Positions 1 to 6,996 of a DNA stretch of 38,875 bases are shown here, one piece after another. A model generated the notes under the pieces. It searched no databases. It saw only the letters and a list, made by a program, of their open reading frames with translations, and had not been told where the DNA came from. The number at the start of each line of letters is the position of its first letter. Position 1 is the stretch's first letter. Made by a program: the position numbers and the translations under genes. Origin of the DNA: a virus; the IMG/VR virus record IMGVR_UViG_3300043425_000122, positions 1 to 38,875 of that record; one strand, written 5' to 3'.

Positions 1-72
1 AGCACGACGAGAACCAGATTGTTTTCCAGTTTCACCTAGTTGTTGTTTTAGTCTATCAATTAAATATGCCAT
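1..72 (-). CDS. Partial gene, N-terminal 24 residues of an unidentified late protein
   Basis: An ATG on the minus strand at 72-70 opens a frame that runs without a stop to the window edge, giving 24 residues beginning MAYLIDRLKQQL and ending in a basic SGSRRA stretch. It follows gp4 on the same strand with a 15-base gap, so it is probably co-transcribed with it. In T4 the neighbours of gene 4 are head and tail completion genes (2, 3), so a protein of that group is possible, but the fragment is too short for me to assign it. A TATAAATA octamer lies immediately upstream (84-77). Confidence 0.55.
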   Translation of the reverse strand, partial: MAYLIDRLKQQLGETGKQSGSRRA

Positions 73-87
73 TAACTATTTATACCA

Positions 88-537
88 CTAATACAAACCT
101 AAATGCTTTTCAGTTAAGACTAAAAACTGCCAGCCATGTTCTTGGCAGAATCTATCTGCGGCTTTCCATTTTTCTTGATTGATAGCATATGTAGCGGCTT
201 CAGCAATAAAACGTTTTGTTTTACGCTTTTGTGTTGGCATCTTAGTTTGAGCGTCAGGTTTAACTTCGATTACATAAGTCATAACTGTTCCATCTTTACG
301 TTTCATCTTAGCAATAAAGTCTGGAAAGTATCGATGTCTCTTATTATCAACTGGACTAAGATAAGGAATGACTAACTCTTCTGAGCACCACCATACAACT
401 TCAGGATGTGAATCAAACCATTTCATCACTCTTAATTCCCAAGAAGAACGATATATGATGTTTGTTGCATCACCTCTATATTTTTCAGGTTTACTGGGAC
501 TGAAAATGCCCTTGTATGTTTTATGTCCGAAACTCAT
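88..537 (-). CDS. gp4: Head completion protein gp4 (T4 gp4/gp50), TnsA-like nuclease fold
   Basis: At 149 residues it is almost the same length as T4 gp4 (about 150). The family is needed to finish DNA-filled heads before tails join and has a TnsA-like PD-(D/E)XK fold. The expected catalytic set is visible: E34 in RSSWELRV, D73 in the YFPDF segment, and E91-x-K93 in VIEVKP. Conserved aromatic stretches around WELRVMKWFD and VVWWCSEE match the family pattern as I know it. It is transcribed away from the baseplate block, with only 29 bases between its start and that of the gp48-like gene. The ATG at 537 gives the standard length. Family assignment is strong; nuclease activity is inferred from motif retention. 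Confidence 0.9.
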   Translation of the reverse strand: MSFGHKTYKGIFSPSKPEKYRGDATNIIYRSSWELRVMKWFDSHPEVVWWCSEELVIPYLSPVDNKRHRYFPDFIAKMKRKDGTVMTYVIEVKPDAQTKMPTQKRKTKRFIAEAATYAINQEKWKAADRFCQEHGWQFLVLTEKHLGLY

Positions 538-544
538 ATAAATA
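537..544 (+). promoter_or_regulatory. T4-type late promoter upstream of the baseplate block
   Basis: Exact TATAAATA octamer, the sigma-gp55 late-promoter element of T4-like phages, ending 22 bases before the ATG of the gp48-like gene. It overlaps the gp4 start codon on the other strand. The gap also holds an AAGG ribosome site at 557-560. Placement in one of the very few intergenic gaps makes chance unlikely. Confidence 0.7.
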
Positions 545-566
545 TATAGCTAACTAAAGGAATAAA

Positions 567-1796
567 ATGTCATTATTTAATCTAACTGATATCGACTTTA
601 AAGAAGAAGTCAGAAACGAGAGCACCAATCAAAATTTAGGTGTCGATTTCCGTTATCATAACAACATATTTAGATATCCTATTGACCTTGGTAATTACGA
701 CAAAGGTCACTATATGATTATTAATATTGGTCAACAAACAAAAACACAATATAAATCTGCTGATGGTGATATGGGAGCCATGACAGTAGAACAAAATCTA
801 AACTTACTTCAGACAGAAAATAAAGGTTCCGTTAGTGTTGTTAATGCAACAAATAATGTTGTAGGTAAAGCTTTAGGTTTAACTGAAGATGCTATCAATT
901 ATGGTATCGAAGCCGTGAATGCTTTACGTAGCGAAACTAATAAGATTACTCCTTTACATTTAAATAGTTCGAACACATATGAAGCTAAGTATAGAGAAGC
1001 AACAACACAATTAAATAAGCCTAGTTTTTTAAGAACAGTTCGTCGCACCACAGACACTATCGCACTATACATGCCAGATACATTACAGTTTAGTTATAAT
1101 CAAGGCTATTCTGATGTTAGTATGAATCAAGGTGCTTTACCTCTAATTGCTGTTGGTGGTGAAGCAGGTTATTCACTGATTGAAGGTCTTAAAGGTGGTA
1201 AAGGTGTAAAGGATAGTGTATTAAGTACATTAAAAAATGCATCACCATTCATAGCATCTAGAGCCGCAGGCGCATTGTTAGGTGGACCAGGCGATGCTGT
1301 TTTTGCAGGTCAGTTTGGTGCTGTCAATAATCCTCAATTAGAATTATTATATTCAAGTCCTGAGTTTAGAACATTCAGATTTGAGTTCATGTTATATCCA
1401 AGAAGTCAAAAAGAAGCTTTAGAAATTCAAAAGATTATTAACAGATTAAGATTTCATCAAGCACCTGAAGTGTTAGGTCAAGGCAGTGTTGGAAGTACAG
1501 GCGGTTTATTTTTAGTTCCTCCTTCTGAATTTGATATATCTTTTTATTATAACGGTGATATTAATCCAAACATTCCAAAAATATCAACTTGTGTGTTAGC
1601 AGGAATAGATACCGATTATGCACCTAACGGACAGTTTGCCGCATACGAAGCTTCAGATACACTAGACGCTAAATTAGGCGGTACAGGTATGCCTGTTGGT
1701 ATCAGATTATCATTAACATTTAAAGAAACTCAAATTCTTACTAAATTTGATTACGCTTATTTACCTGGCGGTCAAACTAGTCAGGTTACTAGATAG
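567..1796 (+). CDS. gp48: Baseplate tail-tube cap / junction protein, gp48-like (gp48/gp54 family)
   Basis: At 409 residues it compares with about 364 for T4 gp48, which caps the hub and starts the tail tube. The C-terminal half carries the family signature: an element like FRTFRFEFMLYPRSQKEA (residues about 268-285) followed by an IINRLRFH helix, matching the T4 gp48 stretch around WDLTPRSTEDL. Near the C-terminus, PNGQFA and LTFKETQILTK match the T4 segment ending in EIITLNR. Residues 150-175 hold an expanded RRTTDTIALYMPD region. It begins the plus-strand late operon directly after a TATAAATA promoter. gp54 is the alternative, but the C-terminal motif favours gp48. Confidence 0.8.
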   Translation: MSLFNLTDIDFKEEVRNESTNQNLGVDFRYHNNIFRYPIDLGNYDKGHYMIINIGQQTKTQYKSADGDMGAMTVEQNLNLLQTENKGSVSVVNATNNVVGKALGLTEDAINYGIEAVNALRSETNKITPLHLNSSNTYEAKYREATTQLNKPSFLRTVRRTTDTIALYMPDTLQFSYNQGYSDVSMNQGALPLIAVGGEAGYSLIEGLKGGKGVKDSVLSTLKNASPFIASRAAGALLGGPGDAVFAGQFGAVNNPQLELLYSSPEFRTFRFEFMLYPRSQKEALEIQKIINRLRFHQAPEVLGQGSVGSTGGLFLVPPSEFDISFYYNGDINPNIPKISTCVLAGIDTDYAPNGQFAAYEASDTLDAKLGGTGMPVGIRLSLTFKETQILTKFDYAYLPGGQTSQVTR

Positions 1797-1804
1797 AGAT
1801 AACT

Positions 1805-2452
1805 ATGGCAAAATATTTTAACTTCTTTCCAACGACAGCATATACATTAGCGAACAATTCAACAAGTGTTGAAGTTGTTACTAATCTTATGACTCGTTTT
1901 AATTTTGACCCTGCATTTAAGCAAAATAGTTCTGTCTATTACGACTACAGAATTAAAGATGGTGAAACACCTGAGATTATTGCAGATAAAATTTATGGTT
2001 CGTCTGAAAAGCATTGGGTTATTCTAAACTATAATGATATTCAGCATCCTCAATTTGATTGGTTAATGGATACCAATTCGTTATATCTTTATATTGATAA
2101 GAAATATGAACCTAGAGCAAACTCACAAATGGGTCAAACTGGTATGGATTGGGCATCGACGAATGTTTATTCATATTATAATAAAAAAACAACAATCAAT
2201 GATAAGACTAACAAAGTAATTTTAGTTGAAGATATTGCGATTGACGCAAACACATATGCGAATACTGCCACATCATCAACAAATTCGTATACATTACAAG
2301 ATGGTAATCGTATTAGAATCGAAACTGTTAAGTATTTTAAAACTCATTATGAATATGAAGTTGATAAAAACGAAGAGAAACGAACAATTAAAATATTACG
2401 TAGTGAATTCATTGCTGAAGTTGAGAACGAACTTAGAAGAGTTGTTTCATAA
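1805..2452 (+). CDS. gp53: Baseplate wedge subunit gp53
   Basis: At 215 residues it is slightly longer than T4 gp53 (about 196), the wedge protein that joins wedges around the hub. The N-terminus reads as the gp53 family: KYFNFFPTT, then a LysM-like stretch at about residues 46-80 with YDYRIKDGETPE, IADKIYG and HWVILNYND. A long charged C-terminal tail (KRTIKILRSEFI) follows. Position between gp48 and the hub gene fits T4-like order. The stop codon overlaps the next start by one base, suggesting coupled translation. Confidence 0.87.
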   Translation: MAKYFNFFPTTAYTLANNSTSVEVVTNLMTRFNFDPAFKQNSSVYYDYRIKDGETPEIIADKIYGSSEKHWVILNYNDIQHPQFDWLMDTNSLYLYIDKKYEPRANSQMGQTGMDWASTNVYSYYNKKTTINDKTNKVILVEDIAIDANTYANTATSSTNSYTLQDGNRIRIETVKYFKTHYEYEVDKNEEKRTIKILRSEFIAEVENELRRVVS

Positions 2453-3786
2453 TGGCTGATGTTAGCATAGTTCAATCCACCCAGTTTGTAATTAAAGAAC
2501 TGAAAATCATCACTAAGTCTGTTGGCCTTAGTGAAATCGATGTGTCTGGATTATTTGAAGAGATTAATATTTTTGATAACTTGTTGAATCCATGTTTATC
2601 AGGAACAATATTGATTCGTGATGCTGTCGGTCTATCAGAAAAACTAATGTTTGATGGTTCTGAAGTCTTAAAGATTAAGATAACTAAATCTGAAGACAGT
2701 GATATTGCTCAAATCAATAAGTCATTTAGAATCTACAAACAATCTAATAGACAAATCACAAATATGTCAAGTGAAACTTATGTTCTTCACTTCATATCTG
2801 ATGAATACATTTTGTCTGAACAACAAACACTGAATCAAGCTTATAATGAACCATATTCTAAAATTGTCAAGTCAATTCTTCAAAATAATTTAAGAATATC
2901 ATATCAAAATCTAGGTTTAATTGAAGAGTCTTCAGGAATTAAGAAGCTAATCATTCCTAATTTAAAACCTATTGATGCTATTGAATGGTGTGCTAGACGC
3001 TCAGTTGACAATTATGGCTCACCTAACTTTATTTTCTTTGAGAACAAATTAGGTTTTAACTTTGCAACACTATCAACTTTGATGTCTCAAGCTGTTGTTG
3101 GTACAGTTAACTTTAATCCTAAAAACATTATTGATAATATCACCGACGAGATTTGGGGTGCTAGAGATATTAAAGTGATATCTCAGTTTGACTTCATTCA
3201 AAACACAAAAGCTGGAGTTTATGCTGGTAAGTTTGTGGGATTTGACCCTATGACTAGAAATGTTGGTGAGTTGAATCTGACATATGCAGACCACTATGAT
3301 GTTATGACTCATGGTAATAAGACTAAGAAATTAACTCAAGTAGTTGGAAAAGATGGTACACTGAATACTGAAGCATATAATTCTAAGAAATCTGTTTACT
3401 TCTTTACATCAAATAGGTCTTATGTTGACCATTTTAAAAAGACAGACCCAGCTTCACTTAACAATGATGATGACACATACAGATACTTATTACAGAGACA
3501 AGCATTGTTTGAAAACTTATACTCTCAACGAGTTCAAGTAGTTCTTCCTGGTAACTTTAACATTACTTCAGGTTTAAATATTATGTTAAATATTCCTAAG
3601 AGAGCCGAAAGAGACCCGACTGATAGTTTGATTGACCAATTAGATAAGTCACTTTACGGTAAATATTTGATTGTAGCTACTAGACATATTATTAAATTTG
3701 ATAAACACGAAGTTGTTTTTGAAGCAGTAACGTCTTCAACTAACAAAGATGGTGTCTATCAAAGTTCAACTAAGCAGGTAACATAA
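2452..3786 (+). CDS. gp27: Baseplate hub protein, gp27-like
   Basis: At 444 residues it compares with about 391 for T4 gp27, the trimeric hub torus that holds the gp5 spike. N-terminal segments such as FVIKELKIIT, INIFDNLLNPCLSGTI and the KIVKSILQNNL region resemble the hub proteins annotated in T4-like marine phages. The middle WCARRSVDNYG segment and the late QRVQVVLPGNFNITSGL beta-rich segment fit the gp27/gpD hub fold, where the chain forms a tube-like domain. It overlaps the downstream OB-fold gene by one base, as expected for partners that assemble together. The hub role is well supported by context; the exact family is less certain than for gp25 or gp53. Confidence 0.75.
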   Translation: MADVSIVQSTQFVIKELKIITKSVGLSEIDVSGLFEEINIFDNLLNPCLSGTILIRDAVGLSEKLMFDGSEVLKIKITKSEDSDIAQINKSFRIYKQSNRQITNMSSETYVLHFISDEYILSEQQTLNQAYNEPYSKIVKSILQNNLRISYQNLGLIEESSGIKKLIIPNLKPIDAIEWCARRSVDNYGSPNFIFFENKLGFNFATLSTLMSQAVVGTVNFNPKNIIDNITDEIWGARDIKVISQFDFIQNTKAGVYAGKFVGFDPMTRNVGELNLTYADHYDVMTHGNKTKKLTQVVGKDGTLNTEAYNSKKSVYFFTSNRSYVDHFKKTDPASLNNDDDTYRYLLQRQALFENLYSQRVQVVLPGNFNITSGLNIMLNIPKRAERDPTDSLIDQLDKSLYGKYLIVATRHIIKFDKHEVVFEAVTSSTNKDGVYQSSTKQVT

Positions 3787-4880
3787 TGTCAAACGATTTT
3801 GCAGGATTAAATGGATTTGTATGGTGGATAGGTGTCGTTGAAGATAGACAAGACCCATCTAAGCTTGGTCGTGCTAGAGTTAGAATTATTGGCTGGCATG
3901 ATTTTGATGAAAACATAGTACCAAACGACAGCTTGCCTTGGGCGCAAATTATACAACCAACAACTGGTTCAAGAACATTCTCTTCAATGCGTGAAGGTGA
4001 ATGGGTAACTGGTTATTTCTTAGACGGTAATAACGGACAACAACCTGTGATTATGGGTGTTTATCCTGGCGTGATGTCTGAAGAGAGTATCAACGCAATC
4101 GCTAAGAATGCTCAAGCACCAAAAATGCCTGAAGGTCTTAAAGCTGATGTAGTAGGTGAACCTACTTTGCCTCCTATGGCTCGTGAGAAGATTGAAGACA
4201 CCGCTATTGACGAATCAAATAACAGTCAATCCCACGTATGTGATATCACATCCGAATTAAAAAAAGATGTTGCGATTGTTAGATTGGCATTTAGTAATTT
4301 AATGGATGCTATTAGAAAAGCTATTCGTGCCTTTATCGCTTCTTTAGGATTAGACCCTAGTGGCGAAGTGTCAAAAATAGTTTCTCTAGCTAAATTCTTT
4401 TTAAGAGAATTAAAATATTATCAAGGAATTTTAGAAGAGATTTTAGATTTCAAAGAAGTTTTACTTGATTACGCAAGAAGAGTTAAAGCTATGATTGATT
4501 ATATTCTTAGCTTACCACAAAAATTATTACAACTATTAGCAGATTGTTTGGCTAACTTTACTGGTGCTATTGTCTCAGCGATTAAAGATTTAATTTCTGT
4601 ACCTGGATTAGATGGTATGGGAAATAGTTCAGATATAACCGAATTATTTGATGTAGCCGAACAAATAGTAGAAACATCAAAACAAACAGTATCGAGCGCA
4701 ACTGAATTATTGAATGTTCCTGCTCAAGTTGTTTCTGTGCTAACTTCACCAGCATCTAAAAAAGAAGCCGACGAGGCTGGCGTTATTTTGTCGGCATATA
4801 TATCTGAAACAGTTCCTTCAGCAAAAGATGTTTCTGAAGCTAATCCAACATATTCTAATGAATTATTGAGTCAACCATAG
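3786..4880 (+). CDS. gp5: gp5-like hub OB-fold protein lacking the lysozyme domain
   Basis: A 364-residue protein. Residues about 8-100 form the N-terminal OB-fold of T4 gp5 and VgrG proteins: GFVWWIGVVEDRQDP, LGRARVRIIGWH, a PWAQIIQPTT strand and WVTGYFLDGNNGQQPVIMG. In T4 this domain sits in the gp27 ring. The T4 gp5 lysozyme domain is not visible; instead residues about 165-300 look like a long helical region (IRKAIRAFIASLGLDP, FLRELKYYQGILEEILDF). The beta-helix spike is encoded by the next gene, so the T4 gp5 polypeptide appears split into two proteins here. No catalytic Glu/Asp/Thr lysozyme arrangement was found. Confidence 0.8.
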   Translation: MSNDFAGLNGFVWWIGVVEDRQDPSKLGRARVRIIGWHDFDENIVPNDSLPWAQIIQPTTGSRTFSSMREGEWVTGYFLDGNNGQQPVIMGVYPGVMSEESINAIAKNAQAPKMPEGLKADVVGEPTLPPMAREKIEDTAIDESNNSQSHVCDITSELKKDVAIVRLAFSNLMDAIRKAIRAFIASLGLDPSGEVSKIVSLAKFFLRELKYYQGILEEILDFKEVLLDYARRVKAMIDYILSLPQKLLQLLADCLANFTGAIVSAIKDLISVPGLDGMGNSSDITELFDVAEQIVETSKQTVSSATELLNVPAQVVSVLTSPASKKEADEAGVILSAYISETVPSAKDVSEANPTYSNELLSQP

Positions 4881-4888
4881 GGATTTAA

Positions 4889-5725
4889 ATGGCAGTTAAA
4901 CCAGATTTTGATAGAGGATGGACCGAACCAGAGTCGCAAGCGACGGCTGAAAATCCACCTCAGTATCCATATAATAACGTAACACAAACAGAATCAGGAC
5001 ACTCATTCGAAATGGATGATACTCCTGGTAGAGAACGTGTTCGACTTCAACACCGTTCAGGAACATTTACAGAAACTCATTCTGACGGCACTCAAGTTAC
5101 TAAGATTGTTGGTGAAGGTTATGAAATTGTTGCTAAAGACAAAAATATACTAATTAAAGGACATTGTAATATCACTATTGAAGGTGATGCCACAATGCAC
5201 GTCAAAGGTAACAAATATGAACGTATTGATGGTAATTTAGAACAAGAAATTAGAGGCGATTTAACTCAAGTAGTTAAAGGTAAATCTAAGATTCTATCTG
5301 AAGATGATATGACGATTGGTGCTAATGCTGGTGCTCTAGGTTCAATCACAATCTCAACTGGTGACCACGTATATTTAAATTCTGATTTGGCTATTGCTGG
5401 TGAATTAACCGCAGATAAAATCACATCGATGACTAGAGTTGATGCAGGAACTGGTGTTAGTGCAGGTCCTTTAGGATTCGTGTCTGTATTAGGTGGTTTA
5501 TCTTTAGGTATTCCTGTTGCTGTTCCATTCTGTGTTTATGCTTTAGGTTCAGTAAACGCTGTTACAACTGTAAATGCGGCAATTTCAGTAAATGCGCCTA
5601 TGGGTAATTTTGGTTTAATGACTGCAATTTTAATGACAGATACAATAAACACGAATTTCTACAATACACACATTCACAAAGCACCAAGAGGCTGGACAAG
5701 TCCACCTATATTGAAAATGATTTAA
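4889..5725 (+). CDS. Central spike beta-helix protein, gp5 C-terminal-like, with HxH tip
   Basis: A 278-residue protein. After a short leader it shows regularly alternating beta-strand repeats (residues about 60-140: EIVAKDKNILIKGHCNITI, MHVKGNKYERIDG, TQVVKGKSKI) like the intertwined beta-helix of T4 gp5 and of P2/phi92 spikes. A hydrophobic Gly/Ala-rich section follows (about 165-245). Near the C-terminus is H261-I-H263 in NTHIHKAPRGW; a His-x-His at the tip of phage spikes is known to bind an iron ion in P2 and phi92. It follows the OB-fold gene by 8 bases. The role is membrane-piercing central spike; lack of enzymatic motifs suggests a purely mechanical one. Confidence 0.75.
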   Translation: MAVKPDFDRGWTEPESQATAENPPQYPYNNVTQTESGHSFEMDDTPGRERVRLQHRSGTFTETHSDGTQVTKIVGEGYEIVAKDKNILIKGHCNITIEGDATMHVKGNKYERIDGNLEQEIRGDLTQVVKGKSKILSEDDMTIGANAGALGSITISTGDHVYLNSDLAIAGELTADKITSMTRVDAGTGVSAGPLGFVSVLGGLSLGIPVAVPFCVYALGSVNAVTTVNAAISVNAPMGNFGLMTAILMTDTINTNFYNTHIHKAPRGWTSPPILKMI

Positions 5726-5734
5726 GGGAAAATT

Positions 5735-6583
5735 ATGAGCGGAGTTTTTGAAAGATTAGGTTTTAACTATACAGATTCAAATAATGTCATAGCATTGTCT
5801 GATAAAGTTTTAGAATATTTAAACACAGTGCCTCAGCTTTTAGAGCCTTGGCAAGTTACCGACTTAGCGAACGATGATGTGAATGGATATTTTAAGAATC
5901 CAGTATCTAATGTCGCAAATAATGTTATTGTTGTTTCAGGTTTAATAGCTTCAAACACATTTAATGTCAATGGTACATCAAGTGCCACTTCAATATTGAT
6001 TAATCAATTATATGCGAAATCAGCAAACTTAGCATCATCTAATGGTGCCGCAGATTTGTTTATTGAACACACAGATAAAATTTCAGGTGTTACTCCATTA
6101 GGTTCGGTTGAAGAAGATGCTTTATTTCCGTACTATGTTACTGCAATGTCTACGGGACAAGGCGTGATGTATTTAACAAATCAGACTGATAACATTCAAA
6201 ACAATGCACCAATTATGGGAAGTTTTACTAGTTTGTTTGTTGACTCTAACGTAAGTAGTTTAGTTATAACTGCACAAACATATCCTCAGATTATTAAAAA
6301 TAGTATTACGATTACGATTGGTGGTATTTTCCCAAACACCTATAGTATTTTAACTTCAAATCTATCTGAATCTACATTACAAACCATGTATTCGACTGTG
6401 AACACTATAGATGCTGTGTTGAAAGAAAGAACTGACCATGATATTAATTTCTTTAGAAATTCTAACGATGTCTTAGAAGAAATGCGAAGCTTGCGTGTTT
6501 TTAGTAATAGAGGTGAGACCGCAGACAAATTACTTGATGAATTTATTGGTACTCCTAAACTTTTATCTAGAATCAACACATAA
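5735..6583 (+). CDS. Unassigned structural protein between spike and gp25
   Basis: A 282-residue protein not matching any T4 baseplate protein I recognise. The N-terminus (GVFERLGFNYTDS, VPQLLEPWQVTDLAND) is followed by a beta-rich Asn/Val/Ser-rich middle (about 55-215) and a charged helical C-terminus (about 225-280, DHDINFFRNSNDVLEEMRSL). No signal peptide, membrane segment or Cys-rich motif is seen. An AAGGG ribosome site precedes the ATG. Its place inside the baseplate operon makes a virion role likely, perhaps a hub- or spike-associated accessory protein, but I cannot name a function. Confidence 0.7.
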   Translation: MSGVFERLGFNYTDSNNVIALSDKVLEYLNTVPQLLEPWQVTDLANDDVNGYFKNPVSNVANNVIVVSGLIASNTFNVNGTSSATSILINQLYAKSANLASSNGAADLFIEHTDKISGVTPLGSVEEDALFPYYVTAMSTGQGVMYLTNQTDNIQNNAPIMGSFTSLFVDSNVSSLVITAQTYPQIIKNSITITIGGIFPNTYSILTSNLSESTLQTMYSTVNTIDAVLKERTDHDINFFRNSNDVLEEMRSLRVFSNRGETADKLLDEFIGTPKLLSRINT

Positions 6584-6590
6584 ATAATAG

Positions 6591-6995
6591 ATGGCTACTA
6601 CGACACTAAATACAAATAAATCATATATCGACCTGGATTTAAACTTTATTCCACATCCAGTTAAGAAAGATATTAATAAAAACACCGATGCTATGGCAGT
6701 AATCAATTCTATTAAGAATTTGGTTATGACAAAACATTATGAGCGTCCTTTTCAGCCAGATATTGGTTCTAATGTCTATTCATTATTGTTTGAAAATATG
6801 GACAAGATTACTTCAGCCGCACTCGAGCGTGAAATTAGTCAAGTAATCGCAACTTATGAACCAAGAGCAAAAGTATCTAGAATCTCAGCATCACCTGATT
6901 TTGATAATAATGCGTATAGAATTAGTATGGAATTTTACATTCTATCAAGAACAGAACCAATAACAATTCAATTTTCATTAAACAGAGTAAGATAA
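6591..6995 (+). CDS. gp25: Baseplate wedge subunit gp25
   Basis: At 134 residues it is almost exactly the T4 gp25 length (132). gp25 nucleates sheath polymerisation and joins gp6 in the wedge core; its homologue TssE does the same in type VI secretion. The conserved E-P-R motif is at E90-P91-R92 (ATYEPRAKV), preceded by the KHYERPFQPDIGS loop typical of the family and followed by the VSRISASPDFDNNAY strand. It sits directly before gp6, its binding partner, with one base between stop and start. Confident assignment. Confidence 0.95.
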   Translation: MATTTLNTNKSYIDLDLNFIPHPVKKDINKNTDAMAVINSIKNLVMTKHYERPFQPDIGSNVYSLLFENMDKITSAALEREISQVIATYEPRAKVSRISASPDFDNNAYRISMEFYILSRTEPITIQFSLNRVR

Positions 6996-6996
6996 T

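Noticed and set aside
136-375. Plus-strand open frame opposite gp4
   Set aside because: Lies fully antisense to a well-supported gene with the PD-(D/E)XK motif; its translation is a Phe/Cys/Ser-rich shadow with no start signal.
2226-2459. Plus-strand 77-codon frame overlapping gp53
   Set aside because: Out-of-frame shadow of the gp53 C-terminus, low-complexity, ends just past the true gp53 stop.
6579-6586. CATAAATA just before gp25
   Set aside because: Overlaps the upstream stop codon and ends four bases before the ATG, too close for a leadered message; it arises from the stop-codon context.
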